Shown piece by piece: positions 21,706-30,332 of a DNA stretch of 64,000 bases (position 1 is its first letter; each line of letters opens with the position of its first letter). The notes beneath the pieces are model-generated. The model was not told the DNA's origin, ran no database searches, and saw only the letters and a program-made list of their open reading frames with translations. The DNA comes from Flavobacteriales bacterium UBA1993 (GTDB lineage Bacteria > Bacteroidota > Bacteroidia > Flavobacteriales_G > Salibacteraceae), in the NCBI GenBank assembly GCA_002336485.1, contig DDCZ01000055.1, positions 74,134-138,133 of the forward strand, read 5' to 3'. Both the position numbers and the translations under genes were made by a program.

Positions 21706-24426
21706 TTACTTTGCTATTTGCTTTTCGCCTTCGTTGATGATCGTGAAGGATCCTTTTAGTTCTCGTTGAACGATTCCCACGAGCCTAACTTCATTCACAG
21801 TGCAGAGGTAGTAATAAGCACCATCAGGTACTTGCCGACCCGTTCTTTTTTCCTTTCCATCCCAGTTAATATCTGGATCTGTGGTCTCGAAAACAATATT
21901 TCCCCATCTATTAAAAATGGTCAGGTCAATACTTTCAATAAACTTATATGGATATGGTATAAAGAAGTCATTCACGCCATCGCCTCCTGGAGTGAAAACA
22001 TTTGGCAAACGGTAGACGGGGCAATTATCAACGCACATAGCAGAACCAGAATCGCTTTCATTACCAAAACTATCGATGGAGGTAACCACATAGCATCCCG
22101 CCAAGGACTCATCTGAAAGTCTGAGAAAGGACGTATCAAGTGGATTATCATTGACTTGGATAAGGTCCATTTCTATTCCAAGCTGAGGAGCGAAATAGAT
22201 ATTGTAGGCCACGACATCATCGACGTCTGGACAATACGTGTTTGGGTTGTTCCAAATCAAGGTGGTTTGATCTAGGTTGCAGTCTCCATTTATGACTCTA
22301 TTTGGTGGAGTGCACGGGGCGTTTAAGTCCTTTGGAACGCCTGTGTGTATTTGGCTGTAGTTATATAAAGTGTCAGAAAGGAGGCCAGACGAATAGGCGC
22401 CAATTGACCGTATCAGGTAACTATACTCAACCAAATTGACTAAATCTTTGTCGATGAATGTTGTCTCTGTTGTACGACCGATCTCATCGTACAAGTTCAT
22501 CGAATCAGGATGCGTTTTGTACCTATAAACGATGTACTCAACGTTCGTCCATGGCACCTGAACGTCCCAAGATAAGGTCAGCTGATTATCGGCTGGTGTT
22601 GACGACAGGTATATTGAAGCCGCGTTGCGAGACTTGCCTACCGATTCCTGATCGGCACCCCAAAGCAACTCAACCGAATAGAAAAACTGTTGTTCTTCGG
22701 TGTTAATCTGGGTGTCAACGTAATGCGTATCGAGTGTGAGGAAATCGTTCGCTTTATCGCTTACAAAAATGGACTCAAAAGGCCCAGCGGCTTCGTTGGC
22801 TCTAAGAAGTTGATAGGCGTATGGGCCGGGGTATGCACTTGGATCCAGTTCTATTGGTTTATACCATGCCACGGTATCTGATCCGATTTCGGCATCTGTT
22901 TCAGTAATACTCACCGTATTGATAATGGGAACATCGCGAATCAGTTCGCCACAGGCCTCAAGGCTTGCATAACTCTCCGAACGATCAGGGTAAGTAACAA
23001 CAATCATGTAGCAATAGCGCTCTCCGTGGATGAGCCCAGCGCCATCATTATCATCCAGAAATGTTCGGTTCTCCAATCCCTCGTTGCGCCCAATTAGTTC
23101 ATATCCTAAAGCTCCCGGAACACCGGTATTGCAATCTTTACCGATATACCCTAAACTGTCGTTGTATCGATATATTTCATACCCATCGCCTCCCTCGCAT
23201 GGAGCGTTCGTCCAGTTGAGCTCCAAGGCCGCACCCTTTGGAGAAACATTTAGGATTTGAACTGGCGGAGCAACAACCTGAATTTCCAACTCTTCAAAGT
23301 CTACTAACTCCTCATCACTTAGGCCAAGATTTTCTTTAGCCTTGAAATACACCCAGTATGATTCAAATTGGACATGATCACATCGCGTGTTCCAAATGAA
23401 TTCCATCTCTACGGGCTGAGGTTGACCAATAATCCCGTCAGGACTCAACGAACCACCTTCTCCAGAATTGAGGGGAAATCCAGTAGCTGAAAAATCAATG
23501 GCGTCGTCGTCTCCGTCGGTAACGCGCGCCAAAACACGAAGCACTTTGCCGGCCTCAACACAGGTCTTTCTCATATCCGATATTATCGGCGGCTCTTTCG
23601 GCTCACACGGTTGAATATCGATTTGCATATCTCGCAGTATGGAGCCTACAAATACCAGCGCCCCACTATTGACATTATACCGCCACTCCTCTATCCGTAT
23701 GGCAATATTGAATTCGCCCTGAACTTGCGGAGAATCCCATTTCAATGTTCCAGTGCGCTCGTCGATGGTCAATGTTTCAGAGCTACCAGACACAGCATTA
23801 GGCAATACAAACCCAGGAATTGATTGGCCATTTGCCGTTTTACTAGACACTATACTATATACCAAGCTATCTCCGTCAGGGTCAACCGCACCAGGGTTGT
23901 GGTAATATATTTCTTTCACACATCCATTATCAATAGGTGCGTTTTGCAATGTCGGCGCTGTGTTTCCACCAGAACTCACATCAATTACTATTTCACTTTC
24001 AATATAGAACCAGACGTTGTCAGAACTGGGGATGTTTTTCACCCCAGCATTCCTATTTTGGTCTTGCATGTACACTTTGAATATTCCAGCACCCGGGTAC
24101 GTATGGGTGGTTGTGTAAATATTCTTTTTGGTGTTGGTCGTGATTTGCTCGCCAATATGATTGCAGCTTGAACCTGAGTTACCGTTGACCCGACTTACGT
24201 ATTCCCTTGTGCCGTCGCCGAAAAACAACTCCAGCTCACATCGATCCGCATCGTCGCTTTGCCCGCCCGTTTTGGTATAGGTAATTATGGTAATGGTATA
24301 CTCGAAGGGACTTGACCCCGTTCGTTCATATATTATCTCACCGGCCCGATTATGTGAAGCACTTACGTCGTAAGCCGCCAGCAGCAGAATCAGGGTCATG
24401 AATGGAATAATAAGTTTACGCATCAT
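21706..24426 (-). CDS. T9SS type B secreted protein with fibronectin-like domains
   Basis: 906 residues. A signal peptide ends near VSA (about residue 23). Residues 24 to about 300 form the same N-terminal domain as the giant adhesin (shared features: GDGTREYVSR-type segment, APTLQNAPIDNGC, AVDPDGDSLVYSI, GTLKWDSPQVQGEFNI). From about 390 to 790 come several fibronectin-type segments with YEIYRYNDS, YAYQLLRANE, YIVYRYKTH and YNIYFAPQ motifs. The C-terminus (about 800-906) is a gliding-motility-associated type B sorting domain: LPNVFTPGGDGVNDFF and IFNRWGNIVFE. It should be exported by T9SS and stay at the cell surface. No PorP gene is adjacent, unlike the giant adhesin. An ATG one codon downstream is an equally good start. 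Confidence 0.88.
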   Translation of the reverse strand: MMRKLIIPFMTLILLLAAYDVSASHNRAGEIIYERTGSSPFEYTITIITYTKTGGQSDDADRCELELFFGDGTREYVSRVNGNSGSSCNHIGEQITTNTKKNIYTTTHTYPGAGIFKVYMQDQNRNAGVKNIPSSDNVWFYIESEIVIDVSSGGNTAPTLQNAPIDNGCVKEIYYHNPGAVDPDGDSLVYSIVSSKTANGQSIPGFVLPNAVSGSSETLTIDERTGTLKWDSPQVQGEFNIAIRIEEWRYNVNSGALVFVGSILRDMQIDIQPCEPKEPPIISDMRKTCVEAGKVLRVLARVTDGDDDAIDFSATGFPLNSGEGGSLSPDGIIGQPQPVEMEFIWNTRCDHVQFESYWVYFKAKENLGLSDEELVDFEELEIQVVAPPVQILNVSPKGAALELNWTNAPCEGGDGYEIYRYNDSLGYIGKDCNTGVPGALGYELIGRNEGLENRTFLDDNDGAGLIHGERYCYMIVVTYPDRSESYASLEACGELIRDVPIINTVSITETDAEIGSDTVAWYKPIELDPSAYPGPYAYQLLRANEAAGPFESIFVSDKANDFLTLDTHYVDTQINTEEQQFFYSVELLWGADQESVGKSRNAASIYLSSTPADNQLTLSWDVQVPWTNVEYIVYRYKTHPDSMNLYDEIGRTTETTFIDKDLVNLVEYSYLIRSIGAYSSGLLSDTLYNYSQIHTGVPKDLNAPCTPPNRVINGDCNLDQTTLIWNNPNTYCPDVDDVVAYNIYFAPQLGIEMDLIQVNDNPLDTSFLRLSDESLAGCYVVTSIDSFGNESDSGSAMCVDNCPVYRLPNVFTPGGDGVNDFFIPYPYKFIESIDLTIFNRWGNIVFETTDPDINWDGKEKRTGRQVPDGAYYYLCTVNEVRLVGIVQRELKGSFTIINEGEKQIAK

Positions 24427-24557
24427 TACTAGAAAGACGCAGTATTTTAAAAAGCGTTGATCGGCCGTTCATTACATTCGCTGCGTATTTTCAAAGTAAG
24501 ACAAATTCAACTGAAAAAAGTTGTGAAATCGACTTAACGGTCGAATATTAAAGGTAA

Positions 24558-25613
24558 ATGGGAAAGCACAAAAAGATTAGGGTAGCCATCTCTTGCGGAG
24601 ACATCAATGGAATTGGACTTGAAGTTGCATTGAAAACATTAAGCGATTCGCGGGTATACGAACATTGCGTCCCGGTGATTTATGCCTCAGCCAAAACCGT
24701 CAACTTTCACATGAAGACGATAGGCGTTGAGGGTTTTTCATTTAAAGAATGCAAGACCGCGGATGAGATCGACGCCAACAAGATCAACGTTGTAAACACA
24801 TGGAGTGACGATGCATTTGTGAACTTCGGACAGCTTACGGAAGACGGGGGTAAGTATGCCTTCAAATCTTTGCAAGCCGCCGTCGAAGACATCGCTTCCA
24901 ACAAAATGGACGTGCTCATAACCGCTCCTATTAACAAAGAAAACATTCAAAGCGCGGATTTCAATTTCCCTGGGCATACCGAATATCTCGCAAATTATGC
25001 GAATGAGGATAATCCATTGATGATTCTTGCACACGACCAACTTCGGGTAGCTCTTGTTAGTGGTCATATGGCTCTGAAGGATGTGTCATCCTCACTTAGC
25101 GCAGATCGAATAGTCACAAAAGCACAGGTCTTCGCGCGATCCTTAACCCAGGACTTCGGCATCAATCGACCCAAAATTGCCATCCTTGGATTAAACCCGC
25201 ACAATGGCGACGGCGGTCTAATGGGAGAAGAAGAGAAAGAAATAATCCGTCCAGCTATAGCGCAATTGACTCAAGAAGGAATCTTGGCATTTGGCCCATT
25301 TCCTGCCGACGGATTCTTTGGATCATCACAACGTTCAAATTTTGACGGAGTATTGGCAATGTACCATGATCAAGGCCTCGCACCGTTTAAAGCACTGTCA
25401 TTCGATGGTGGTGTAAACTTCACGGCAGGCCTTCCAATTGTTCGAACTTCGCCCGATCACGGAACCGCGTTTGACATTGCAGGCAAGGGTGAAGCAGACC
25501 CAACATCATTCAGAAATGCAATCTTTTTAGCCATGGACATTTACAACACTCGAAAGTCGCAACGCGCCTTAGAATCCTCGGCCCTACAAACTTCCTCAGA
25601 TAAAGCACTTTAA
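24558..25613 (+). CDS. pdxA: 4-hydroxythreonine-4-phosphate dehydrogenase
   Basis: 351 residues, normal for PdxA. The enzyme oxidises 4-phosphohydroxy-L-threonine, whose product is joined with 1-deoxyxylulose-5-phosphate on the way to pyridoxal 5'-phosphate. Signature segments are AISCGDINGIGLEV at the start, TAPINKENI, FPGHTEYLA (metal-binding His), LGLNPHNGDGG, AMYHDQGLAPFK (metal His) and RTSPDHGTAFDIAG. It heads a same-strand run with yceD, rpmF and fatty acid genes, but a TAnnTTTG box lies between it and yceD, so the run may also start there. The DOXP it needs would come from dxs, 9 kb away in this window. Confidence 0.95.
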   Translation: MGKHKKIRVAISCGDINGIGLEVALKTLSDSRVYEHCVPVIYASAKTVNFHMKTIGVEGFSFKECKTADEIDANKINVVNTWSDDAFVNFGQLTEDGGKYAFKSLQAAVEDIASNKMDVLITAPINKENIQSADFNFPGHTEYLANYANEDNPLMILAHDQLRVALVSGHMALKDVSSSLSADRIVTKAQVFARSLTQDFGINRPKIAILGLNPHNGDGGLMGEEEKEIIRPAIAQLTQEGILAFGPFPADGFFGSSQRSNFDGVLAMYHDQGLAPFKALSFDGGVNFTAGLPIVRTSPDHGTAFDIAGKGEADPTSFRNAIFLAMDIYNTRKSQRALESSALQTSSDKAL

Positions 25614-25639
25614 TGGTGTTTTTGTGTCTTGGGTTTAGT

Positions 25640-25647
25640 TACATTTG
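25640..25647 (+). promoter_or_regulatory. Predicted -7 box for yceD-rpmF-plsX-fabH
   Basis: TACATTTG lies in the 54 bp between pdxA and yceD. A start point near 25654 would be after the upstream in-frame TTG at 25629 and supports the TTG at 25668 as the yceD start. Confidence 0.45.
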
Positions 25648-25667
25648 CAACCCTTTTTAAAAGCTCT

Positions 25668-26180
25668 TTGAATCCAGAATTAAAATATGAAGTTGAGTTT
25701 AGCGGTCTCGCAAACGGAGCTCATGATTTTGAATGGGATTTAGAAGCTGCGTTCTTTGAAGATCGAAATAGTGAAGAAATTAGTGATGCGAAGCTCAATG
25801 CTGCATTGCGAATGGAGAAAAACGACCGCATGTTGAACCTTGCCTTTTCTATATCAGGAAAGGTAAAAACCATATGCGATCATTGTGGCGACGACGTTTG
25901 GTTGGACTTAAGCTTTGAGGAAGAACTCATTGCCCGTTTTGCAACCAAAACTGATTTTAGCAATGATGAGGTAATATTTCTTGGAAATAGCGAGTTCAAA
26001 CTTGATGTAAGTCAATTCTTATACGAGTTCACCTCGCTCAACTTGCCGTCGAAACGACTGCATGAACCAGATGAATGCAACCCAGAAGTTGAACACTACT
26101 TTGACGATCAAGAACAAGTTGAAGAGGAGGAAAAAGAAAAAGATCCACGCTGGAAGGCGTTAGAAAAATTGAAAAATTAA
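25668..26180 (+). CDS. yceD: YceD/DUF177 family protein
   Basis: About 170 residues from a TTG start (reading NPELKYEVEFSGL next). The frame is open back to 25629, but that part overlaps the predicted promoter. The family pattern is visible: an N-terminal beta region followed by FxxxxxG, a CDHC pair (about residues 74-77) where a metal could bind, EEELIARF, then an acidic tail rich in Glu and ending WKALEKLKN. YceD in E. coli and plants is needed for normal 23S rRNA levels, and it is nearly always beside rpmF, as here (10 nt apart). The exact start is uncertain. Confidence 0.8.
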   Translation: MNPELKYEVEFSGLANGAHDFEWDLEAAFFEDRNSEEISDAKLNAALRMEKNDRMLNLAFSISGKVKTICDHCGDDVWLDLSFEEELIARFATKTDFSNDEVIFLGNSEFKLDVSQFLYEFTSLNLPSKRLHEPDECNPEVEHYFDDQEQVEEEEKEKDPRWKALEKLKN

Positions 26181-26190
26181 GGTTTAGACC

Positions 26191-26382
26191 ATGGCACATC
26201 CTAAACGTAAGATATCGAAAACGAGAAGAGATAAACGCAGAACGCACTACAAGGCGGAAATGCCCCAAATCTCTACATGTCCAACAACAGGGCAACCTCA
26301 CCTTTATCACCGAGCCCACTGGTATGAGGGCAAACTTTACTATAAGGGTAGAGTAGTGATGGAGAAAGAAACAATGGCCTAA
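26191..26382 (+). CDS. rpmF: 50S ribosomal protein L32
   Basis: 63 residues starting AHPKRKISKTRRDKRRTHYK, typical of L32. The middle has a single Cys (STCPTTG) and LYHRAHWYEG, as in the Bacteroidota form without the four-Cys zinc site. It is a structural protein of the large ribosomal subunit. It lies between yceD and plsX with gaps of about 10 nt, the conserved arrangement linking ribosome and lipid synthesis genes. Confidence 0.97.
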   Translation: MAHPKRKISKTRRDKRRTHYKAEMPQISTCPTTGQPHLYHRAHWYEGKLYYKGRVVMEKETMA

Positions 26383-26391
26383 TTTAGCGCT

Positions 26392-27336
26392 ATGGCCATG
26401 AAAGTAGGCCTTGATGTTTCTGGTGGTGATTTCGCTCCAGACGCCAATGTTTTGGGCGCTATATTGGCCCAAAAGGAACTCGGCGAACGTGCGAAGATTT
26501 GCCTCATAGGCAATAAGGACCAAATAATTCCCATCCTCGAACGCGAAGGACTTCCCAACGATTATTTTGAAATCGTTCATACGGAGGAGGCCATCGAGAT
26601 GAGCGAACATCCGACTAAAGCTTTTTTAAAGAAACCAAATTCTACTATTGGGTTAGGCTTCAAGATGCTTAGTGATGGTTCTCTACAGGCTTTTTCGAGC
26701 ACCGGGAACAGTGGTGCTATGCTTGTTGGAGCTATGTATTCCATCCGAACCATTCCAGGAGTCATTCGGCCAAGTATAACATCTGCCCTACCCGTTCTCA
26801 ATGGAGGCGTTAGTCTAATTCTCGACGTAGGAATCAATGCAGATTGCAAACCTGACGTACTCTATCAATTTGGGATATTGGGAAGCATTATGGCCGAACA
26901 TATCTACAATATTGACAATCCAAAGGTTGGATTACTCAACATTGGAGAGGAAGATGAGAAGGGCAACTTATTATCGCAGGCGGCTCATGAAATGATGAAA
27001 GAAAGTAAAGACTTTAATTTCATCGGAAATATTGAAGGGCGCGATTTGTTTTCCGGAAAGGCCGATGTCATTGTTTGTGACGGTTTCACTGGAAACATTG
27101 TGCTCAAGCAAGCTGAGGCACTTTATACACTTATCAAAAAGCGAAGCATCGAAGACAGCTATTTTGAACGTTTCAATTATGAAATTTATGGCGGCACCCC
27201 TGTACTTGGTGTTAATGGAAACGTTATAATTGGACACGGTATTTCAAATCAGTATGCAGTCAAAAACATGATTCTGCTTTCGGTAGATACTGCCGAGGCA
27301 AATCTTGCTGATCGCATTCGAAAAGTGTTTACTTAA
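26392..27336 (+). CDS. plsX: Phosphate acyltransferase PlsX
   Basis: 314 residues. PlsX makes acyl-phosphate from acyl-ACP, the first acyl donor for phosphatidic acid in the PlsX/PlsY route. Family features are VGLDVSGGDFAPDANV at the N-terminus, GAMLVGAMYSI, PVLNGGVSLILDVGINADC, GLLNIGEEDEKGN and VVCDGFTGNIVLK. It is a peripheral membrane enzyme. The start could be 26392 or the ATG two codons on (26398, MKVGLDV). It is separated from fabH by 3 nt. Confidence 0.96.
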   Translation: MAMKVGLDVSGGDFAPDANVLGAILAQKELGERAKICLIGNKDQIIPILEREGLPNDYFEIVHTEEAIEMSEHPTKAFLKKPNSTIGLGFKMLSDGSLQAFSSTGNSGAMLVGAMYSIRTIPGVIRPSITSALPVLNGGVSLILDVGINADCKPDVLYQFGILGSIMAEHIYNIDNPKVGLLNIGEEDEKGNLLSQAAHEMMKESKDFNFIGNIEGRDLFSGKADVIVCDGFTGNIVLKQAEALYTLIKKRSIEDSYFERFNYEIYGGTPVLGVNGNVIIGHGISNQYAVKNMILLSVDTAEANLADRIRKVFT

Positions 27337-27339
27337 CTT

Positions 27340-28338
27340 ATGACTAAAACAAGAGCTGCAATTACGGCCGTTGCGTCACACGTTCCCGATTATATTCTAT
27401 CCAATAAGGAGTTGGAAAAATTGGTCGACACCACTGACGATTGGATCACCACACGCACCGGTATTAAAGAGCGTAGAATTCTCAAAGGAGAAGGAAAAGG
27501 GGTTACTGAAATGGCTAAGGTTGCTGTGGAGAAGCTTCTTGAAAAAAGAGGAATAGGCCCTGAAGAAATAGACCTCGTAATCTTCTGCACTGTAACTCCA
27601 GATAAAATCTTCCCAGCATCTGCAAACATCGTTAGCGCGAAAGTGGGCATGAGCAATGCGTTCGGTTTTGACCTTAACGCCGCTTGTTCTGGGTTTATTT
27701 ACGGTTTAGTTACCGGATCCAAATTCATCGAGACGGGATCATATAAGAAAGTCATCGTTATTGGCGCCGATAAGATGTCATCGATCATTGACTACACCGA
27801 TCGTCAGACATGCATCATTTTTGGAGATGGGGCCGGCGCGGTTCTTCTTGAAGCGGACGAATCTGGTAGTGGAATTCAAGATTCGATTCTTCGATCTGAT
27901 GGAAACGGCATGCAATACCTTCATCAGGTTGCAGGCGGTTCAGAGTATCCCCCGACCGAAGAAACCGTTGCGGCACGGCAGCACTATGTGCATCAAGAAG
28001 GAAAAACTGTATTCAAGTTTGCTGTATCAAATATGGCTGATGTCAGCTACGAAATTATGGAGCGCAACAACCTAGGCGCGGATGATGTTGCGTGGCTCGT
28101 GCCTCACCAAGCTAACTTGCGCATTATTGATGCAACAGCAAAGCGAATGGGATTAGGCAAAGAAAAAGTCATGATCAACATCCATAAATATGGAAACACT
28201 ACAAACGGAACAATCCCTCTCTGTCTTACCGATTGGGAATCTAAATTGAACAAAGGAGATAATATTATCCTGTCCGCCTTTGGAGGTGGATTCACCTGGG
28301 GATCAGTCTATCTTAAATGGGCGTACGATCCATCATAA
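27340..28338 (+). CDS. fabH: Beta-ketoacyl-ACP synthase III
   Basis: 332 residues with the Cys-His-Asn triad of KAS III: AACSGF (Cys116), VPHQANLRI (His) and YGNTTNGT (Asn). It condenses acetyl-CoA or a branched acyl-CoA with malonyl-ACP to start fatty acid synthesis. The N-terminal TTDDWITTRTGIKERR is typical. It is tightly coupled to plsX, and the accB and accC genes that supply malonyl-CoA follow. Confidence 0.97.
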   Translation: MTKTRAAITAVASHVPDYILSNKELEKLVDTTDDWITTRTGIKERRILKGEGKGVTEMAKVAVEKLLEKRGIGPEEIDLVIFCTVTPDKIFPASANIVSAKVGMSNAFGFDLNAACSGFIYGLVTGSKFIETGSYKKVIVIGADKMSSIIDYTDRQTCIIFGDGAGAVLLEADESGSGIQDSILRSDGNGMQYLHQVAGGSEYPPTEETVAARQHYVHQEGKTVFKFAVSNMADVSYEIMERNNLGADDVAWLVPHQANLRIIDATAKRMGLGKEKVMINIHKYGNTTNGTIPLCLTDWESKLNKGDNIILSAFGGGFTWGSVYLKWAYDPS

Positions 28339-28394
28339 TTAATCGAACATTAGTCGCTAAAGTATATTTTAGTCACCCTAAATAAAACCAAATC

Positions 28395-28892
28395 ATGGAT
28401 TTAACCGAAATTCAAGCACTCATCAAATTCGTATCAAAATCAGGTGTGAATGAAGTGGAACTCGAAACCAAGGATATTAAGATCAACATTAAAGCTGGGT
28501 CAAAAACACCGGAGGCACCTCAGGTAGTAACCATCCCAGCGAACTACCCTCCACAAGCTATGGCTGCCGCTCCGACACCTGCGCCAGCACCAGCTGCCGC
28601 TCCAGCCCCGCCTGCCGCTGCGGCCCCAGCGCCTGCTGCCGAGGACGACAAACTCATAACGATTAAGTCTCCAATGATTGGAACCTTTTATCGTTCACCA
28701 AATCCTGAGACTCCATCATTCGTCAATGTAGGAGATGAAGTATCTGAAGGAAAAGTCATTTGCATTATTGAAGCAATGAAGCTTTTCAATGAGATCGAGT
28801 CAGAGGTATCTGGAAAGATTGTGAAGATGTTGGTAGATGACGCTACACCAGTTGAATATGACCAACCATTATTCTTGGTTGACCCTTCTTAA
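28395..28892 (+). CDS. accB: Biotin carboxyl carrier protein of acetyl-CoA carboxylase
   Basis: 165 residues. An N-terminal helix region (1-45) is followed by a low-complexity Ala/Pro linker at about 54-82 and a biotinyl domain with IIEAMKLFNE, where Lys129 carries biotin. It shuttles the carboxyl group between AccC and the carboxyltransferase. A 56-nt gap separates it from fabH (TATATTTT near 28360 is one base from the -7 consensus), so a secondary promoter is possible. Confidence 0.96.
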   Translation: MDLTEIQALIKFVSKSGVNEVELETKDIKINIKAGSKTPEAPQVVTIPANYPPQAMAAAPTPAPAPAAAPAPPAAAAPAPAAEDDKLITIKSPMIGTFYRSPNPETPSFVNVGDEVSEGKVICIIEAMKLFNEIESEVSGKIVKMLVDDATPVEYDQPLFLVDPS

Positions 28893-28919
28893 GTCTGTTT
28901 TACATAATTCAACTCAAAC

Positions 28920-30284
28920 ATGTTTAAGAAAATACTAATTGCAAACCGAGGTGAAATCGCGCTTCGAATTATCCGAACGTGCCGTGAAATGGATATTGCA
29001 ACTGTTGCGGTTTATTCCAAGGCAGATGCAGATAGCCTACACGTCAGATTTGCCGATGAAGCAGTATGCATTGGCCCTCCCCCAAGCAGTGAATCTTACT
29101 TAAAGATTCCAAATATTATTGCTGCGGCTGAGATAACCAACGCAGATGCGATCCATCCTGGATATGGATTTTTGTCAGAAAACTCAAAGTTTTCTAAAAT
29201 CTGCGAGGAAAACGGAATTAAGTTTATTGGCGCCACCCCAGACCAGATTGATGGAATGGGTGATAAGGCCAACGCAAAGCGCACTATGGCTGAAGCCGGT
29301 GTGCCAACTATTCCGGGATCCGTTGGGCTCTTAAAAAGTGTCGATGACGCTAAGAAGGTTGCCAAAGAAATTAAGTATCCTGTGATCATAAAAGCCACCG
29401 CTGGTGGCGGTGGCCGTGGAATGCGTATTTGCAGAAAAGAGTCTGAGATCGAAAAAGCTTGGGATTCAGCTAGACAAGAAGCAAAGGCGGCCTTTGGCAA
29501 TGATGGAATGTATATGGAAAAATACATCGAGGAGCCACGCCATATCGAAATTCAAATTGCCGGCGATCAATTCGGTAAAGCATGTCACTTAAGCGAGCGT
29601 GATTGTTCGGTGCAAAGACGACATCAGAAGCTAGTAGAGGAGACGCCATCACCTTTCATGACGAAGGAGCTTCGCAAGAAAATGGGCGACGCCTCAATTA
29701 AGGCTGCGAAGGCCGTTAAGTATGAAGGTGTAGGTACCGTTGAGTTTTTGGTTGACAAGCATCGCAACTTCTACTTCATGGAAATGAACACCCGAATTCA
29801 GGTTGAGCATACCATTACCGAAGAGGTAATTAATTATGACCTTATCAAGGAGCAAATCAAAATTGCTTCTGGAATGCCGATTAGTGGAAAGAACTATGAG
29901 CCAGTAGGCCATGCGATTCAGTGCAGAATCAACGCCGAAGATCCTCTTAATGATTTCCGACCTAGTCCTGGATTGATTACAAACTATCATTCACCTGGAG
30001 GTCATGGTATAAGAATCGACACCCACGTTTACGCTGGATATTCCATTCCACCATATTACGATTCCATGATTTCAAAGCTTATAACTGTTGCGCAAACGCG
30101 TGAAGAGGCCTTGACAAAAATGGAGCGGGCGCTTAGTGAGTACATTATTGAGGGTGTAAAAACCACCATCCCATTTCACCAAAAATTACTGCAGCAGCCG
30201 AAATTTAGAGATGGTAAAATAACCACGAAGTTCCTGGAAGAGTGGGACTACAAAGCCGACCTCGAGAAGGACGTAAAGAAGTAA
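28920..30284 (+). CDS. accC: Biotin carboxylase of acetyl-CoA carboxylase
   Basis: 454 residues, the standard length. It has the biotin carboxylase N-terminal domain (KILIANRGEIALRIIRTC), HPGYGFLSEN, ATP-grasp glycine loop GGGGRGMR, EKYIEEPRHIEIQI, SERDCSVQRRHQK and FMEMNTRIQVEHT. It carboxylates biotin on AccB using ATP and bicarbonate. It ends the lipid run and is followed by a strong terminator. The carboxyltransferase partners AccA/AccD are not in this window. Confidence 0.97.
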   Translation: MFKKILIANRGEIALRIIRTCREMDIATVAVYSKADADSLHVRFADEAVCIGPPPSSESYLKIPNIIAAAEITNADAIHPGYGFLSENSKFSKICEENGIKFIGATPDQIDGMGDKANAKRTMAEAGVPTIPGSVGLLKSVDDAKKVAKEIKYPVIIKATAGGGGRGMRICRKESEIEKAWDSARQEAKAAFGNDGMYMEKYIEEPRHIEIQIAGDQFGKACHLSERDCSVQRRHQKLVEETPSPFMTKELRKKMGDASIKAAKAVKYEGVGTVEFLVDKHRNFYFMEMNTRIQVEHTITEEVINYDLIKEQIKIASGMPISGKNYEPVGHAIQCRINAEDPLNDFRPSPGLITNYHSPGGHGIRIDTHVYAGYSIPPYYDSMISKLITVAQTREEALTKMERALSEYIIEGVKTTIPFHQKLLQQPKFRDGKITTKFLEEWDYKADLEKDVKK

Positions 30285-30296
30285 ACTCCAGGAAAC

Positions 30297-30332
30297 AAAA
30301 AAGCCAGCTAAACAATTAGCTGGCTTTTTTTT
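30297..30332. terminator. Bidirectional terminator between accC and the 1,588-aa adhesin gene
   Basis: GCCAGCTAA (30303-30311), loop ACAA and TTAGCTGGC (30316-30324) form a perfect 9-bp stem with six A before and eight T after. It serves accC on the + strand and the convergent gene on the minus strand, whose stop codon lies partly in the T-run. Confidence 0.9.

Noticed and set aside
26038..26610. 190-residue minus-strand frame across yceD, rpmF and plsX
   Set aside because: It lies antisense to three well-supported genes and has no recognisable domain.
24558..30284. Possible fatty-acid riboswitch or FapR-type operator ahead of the lipid run
   Set aside because: No inverted repeat or long leader was found before pdxA, yceD or plsX; only promoter-like boxes are supportable.
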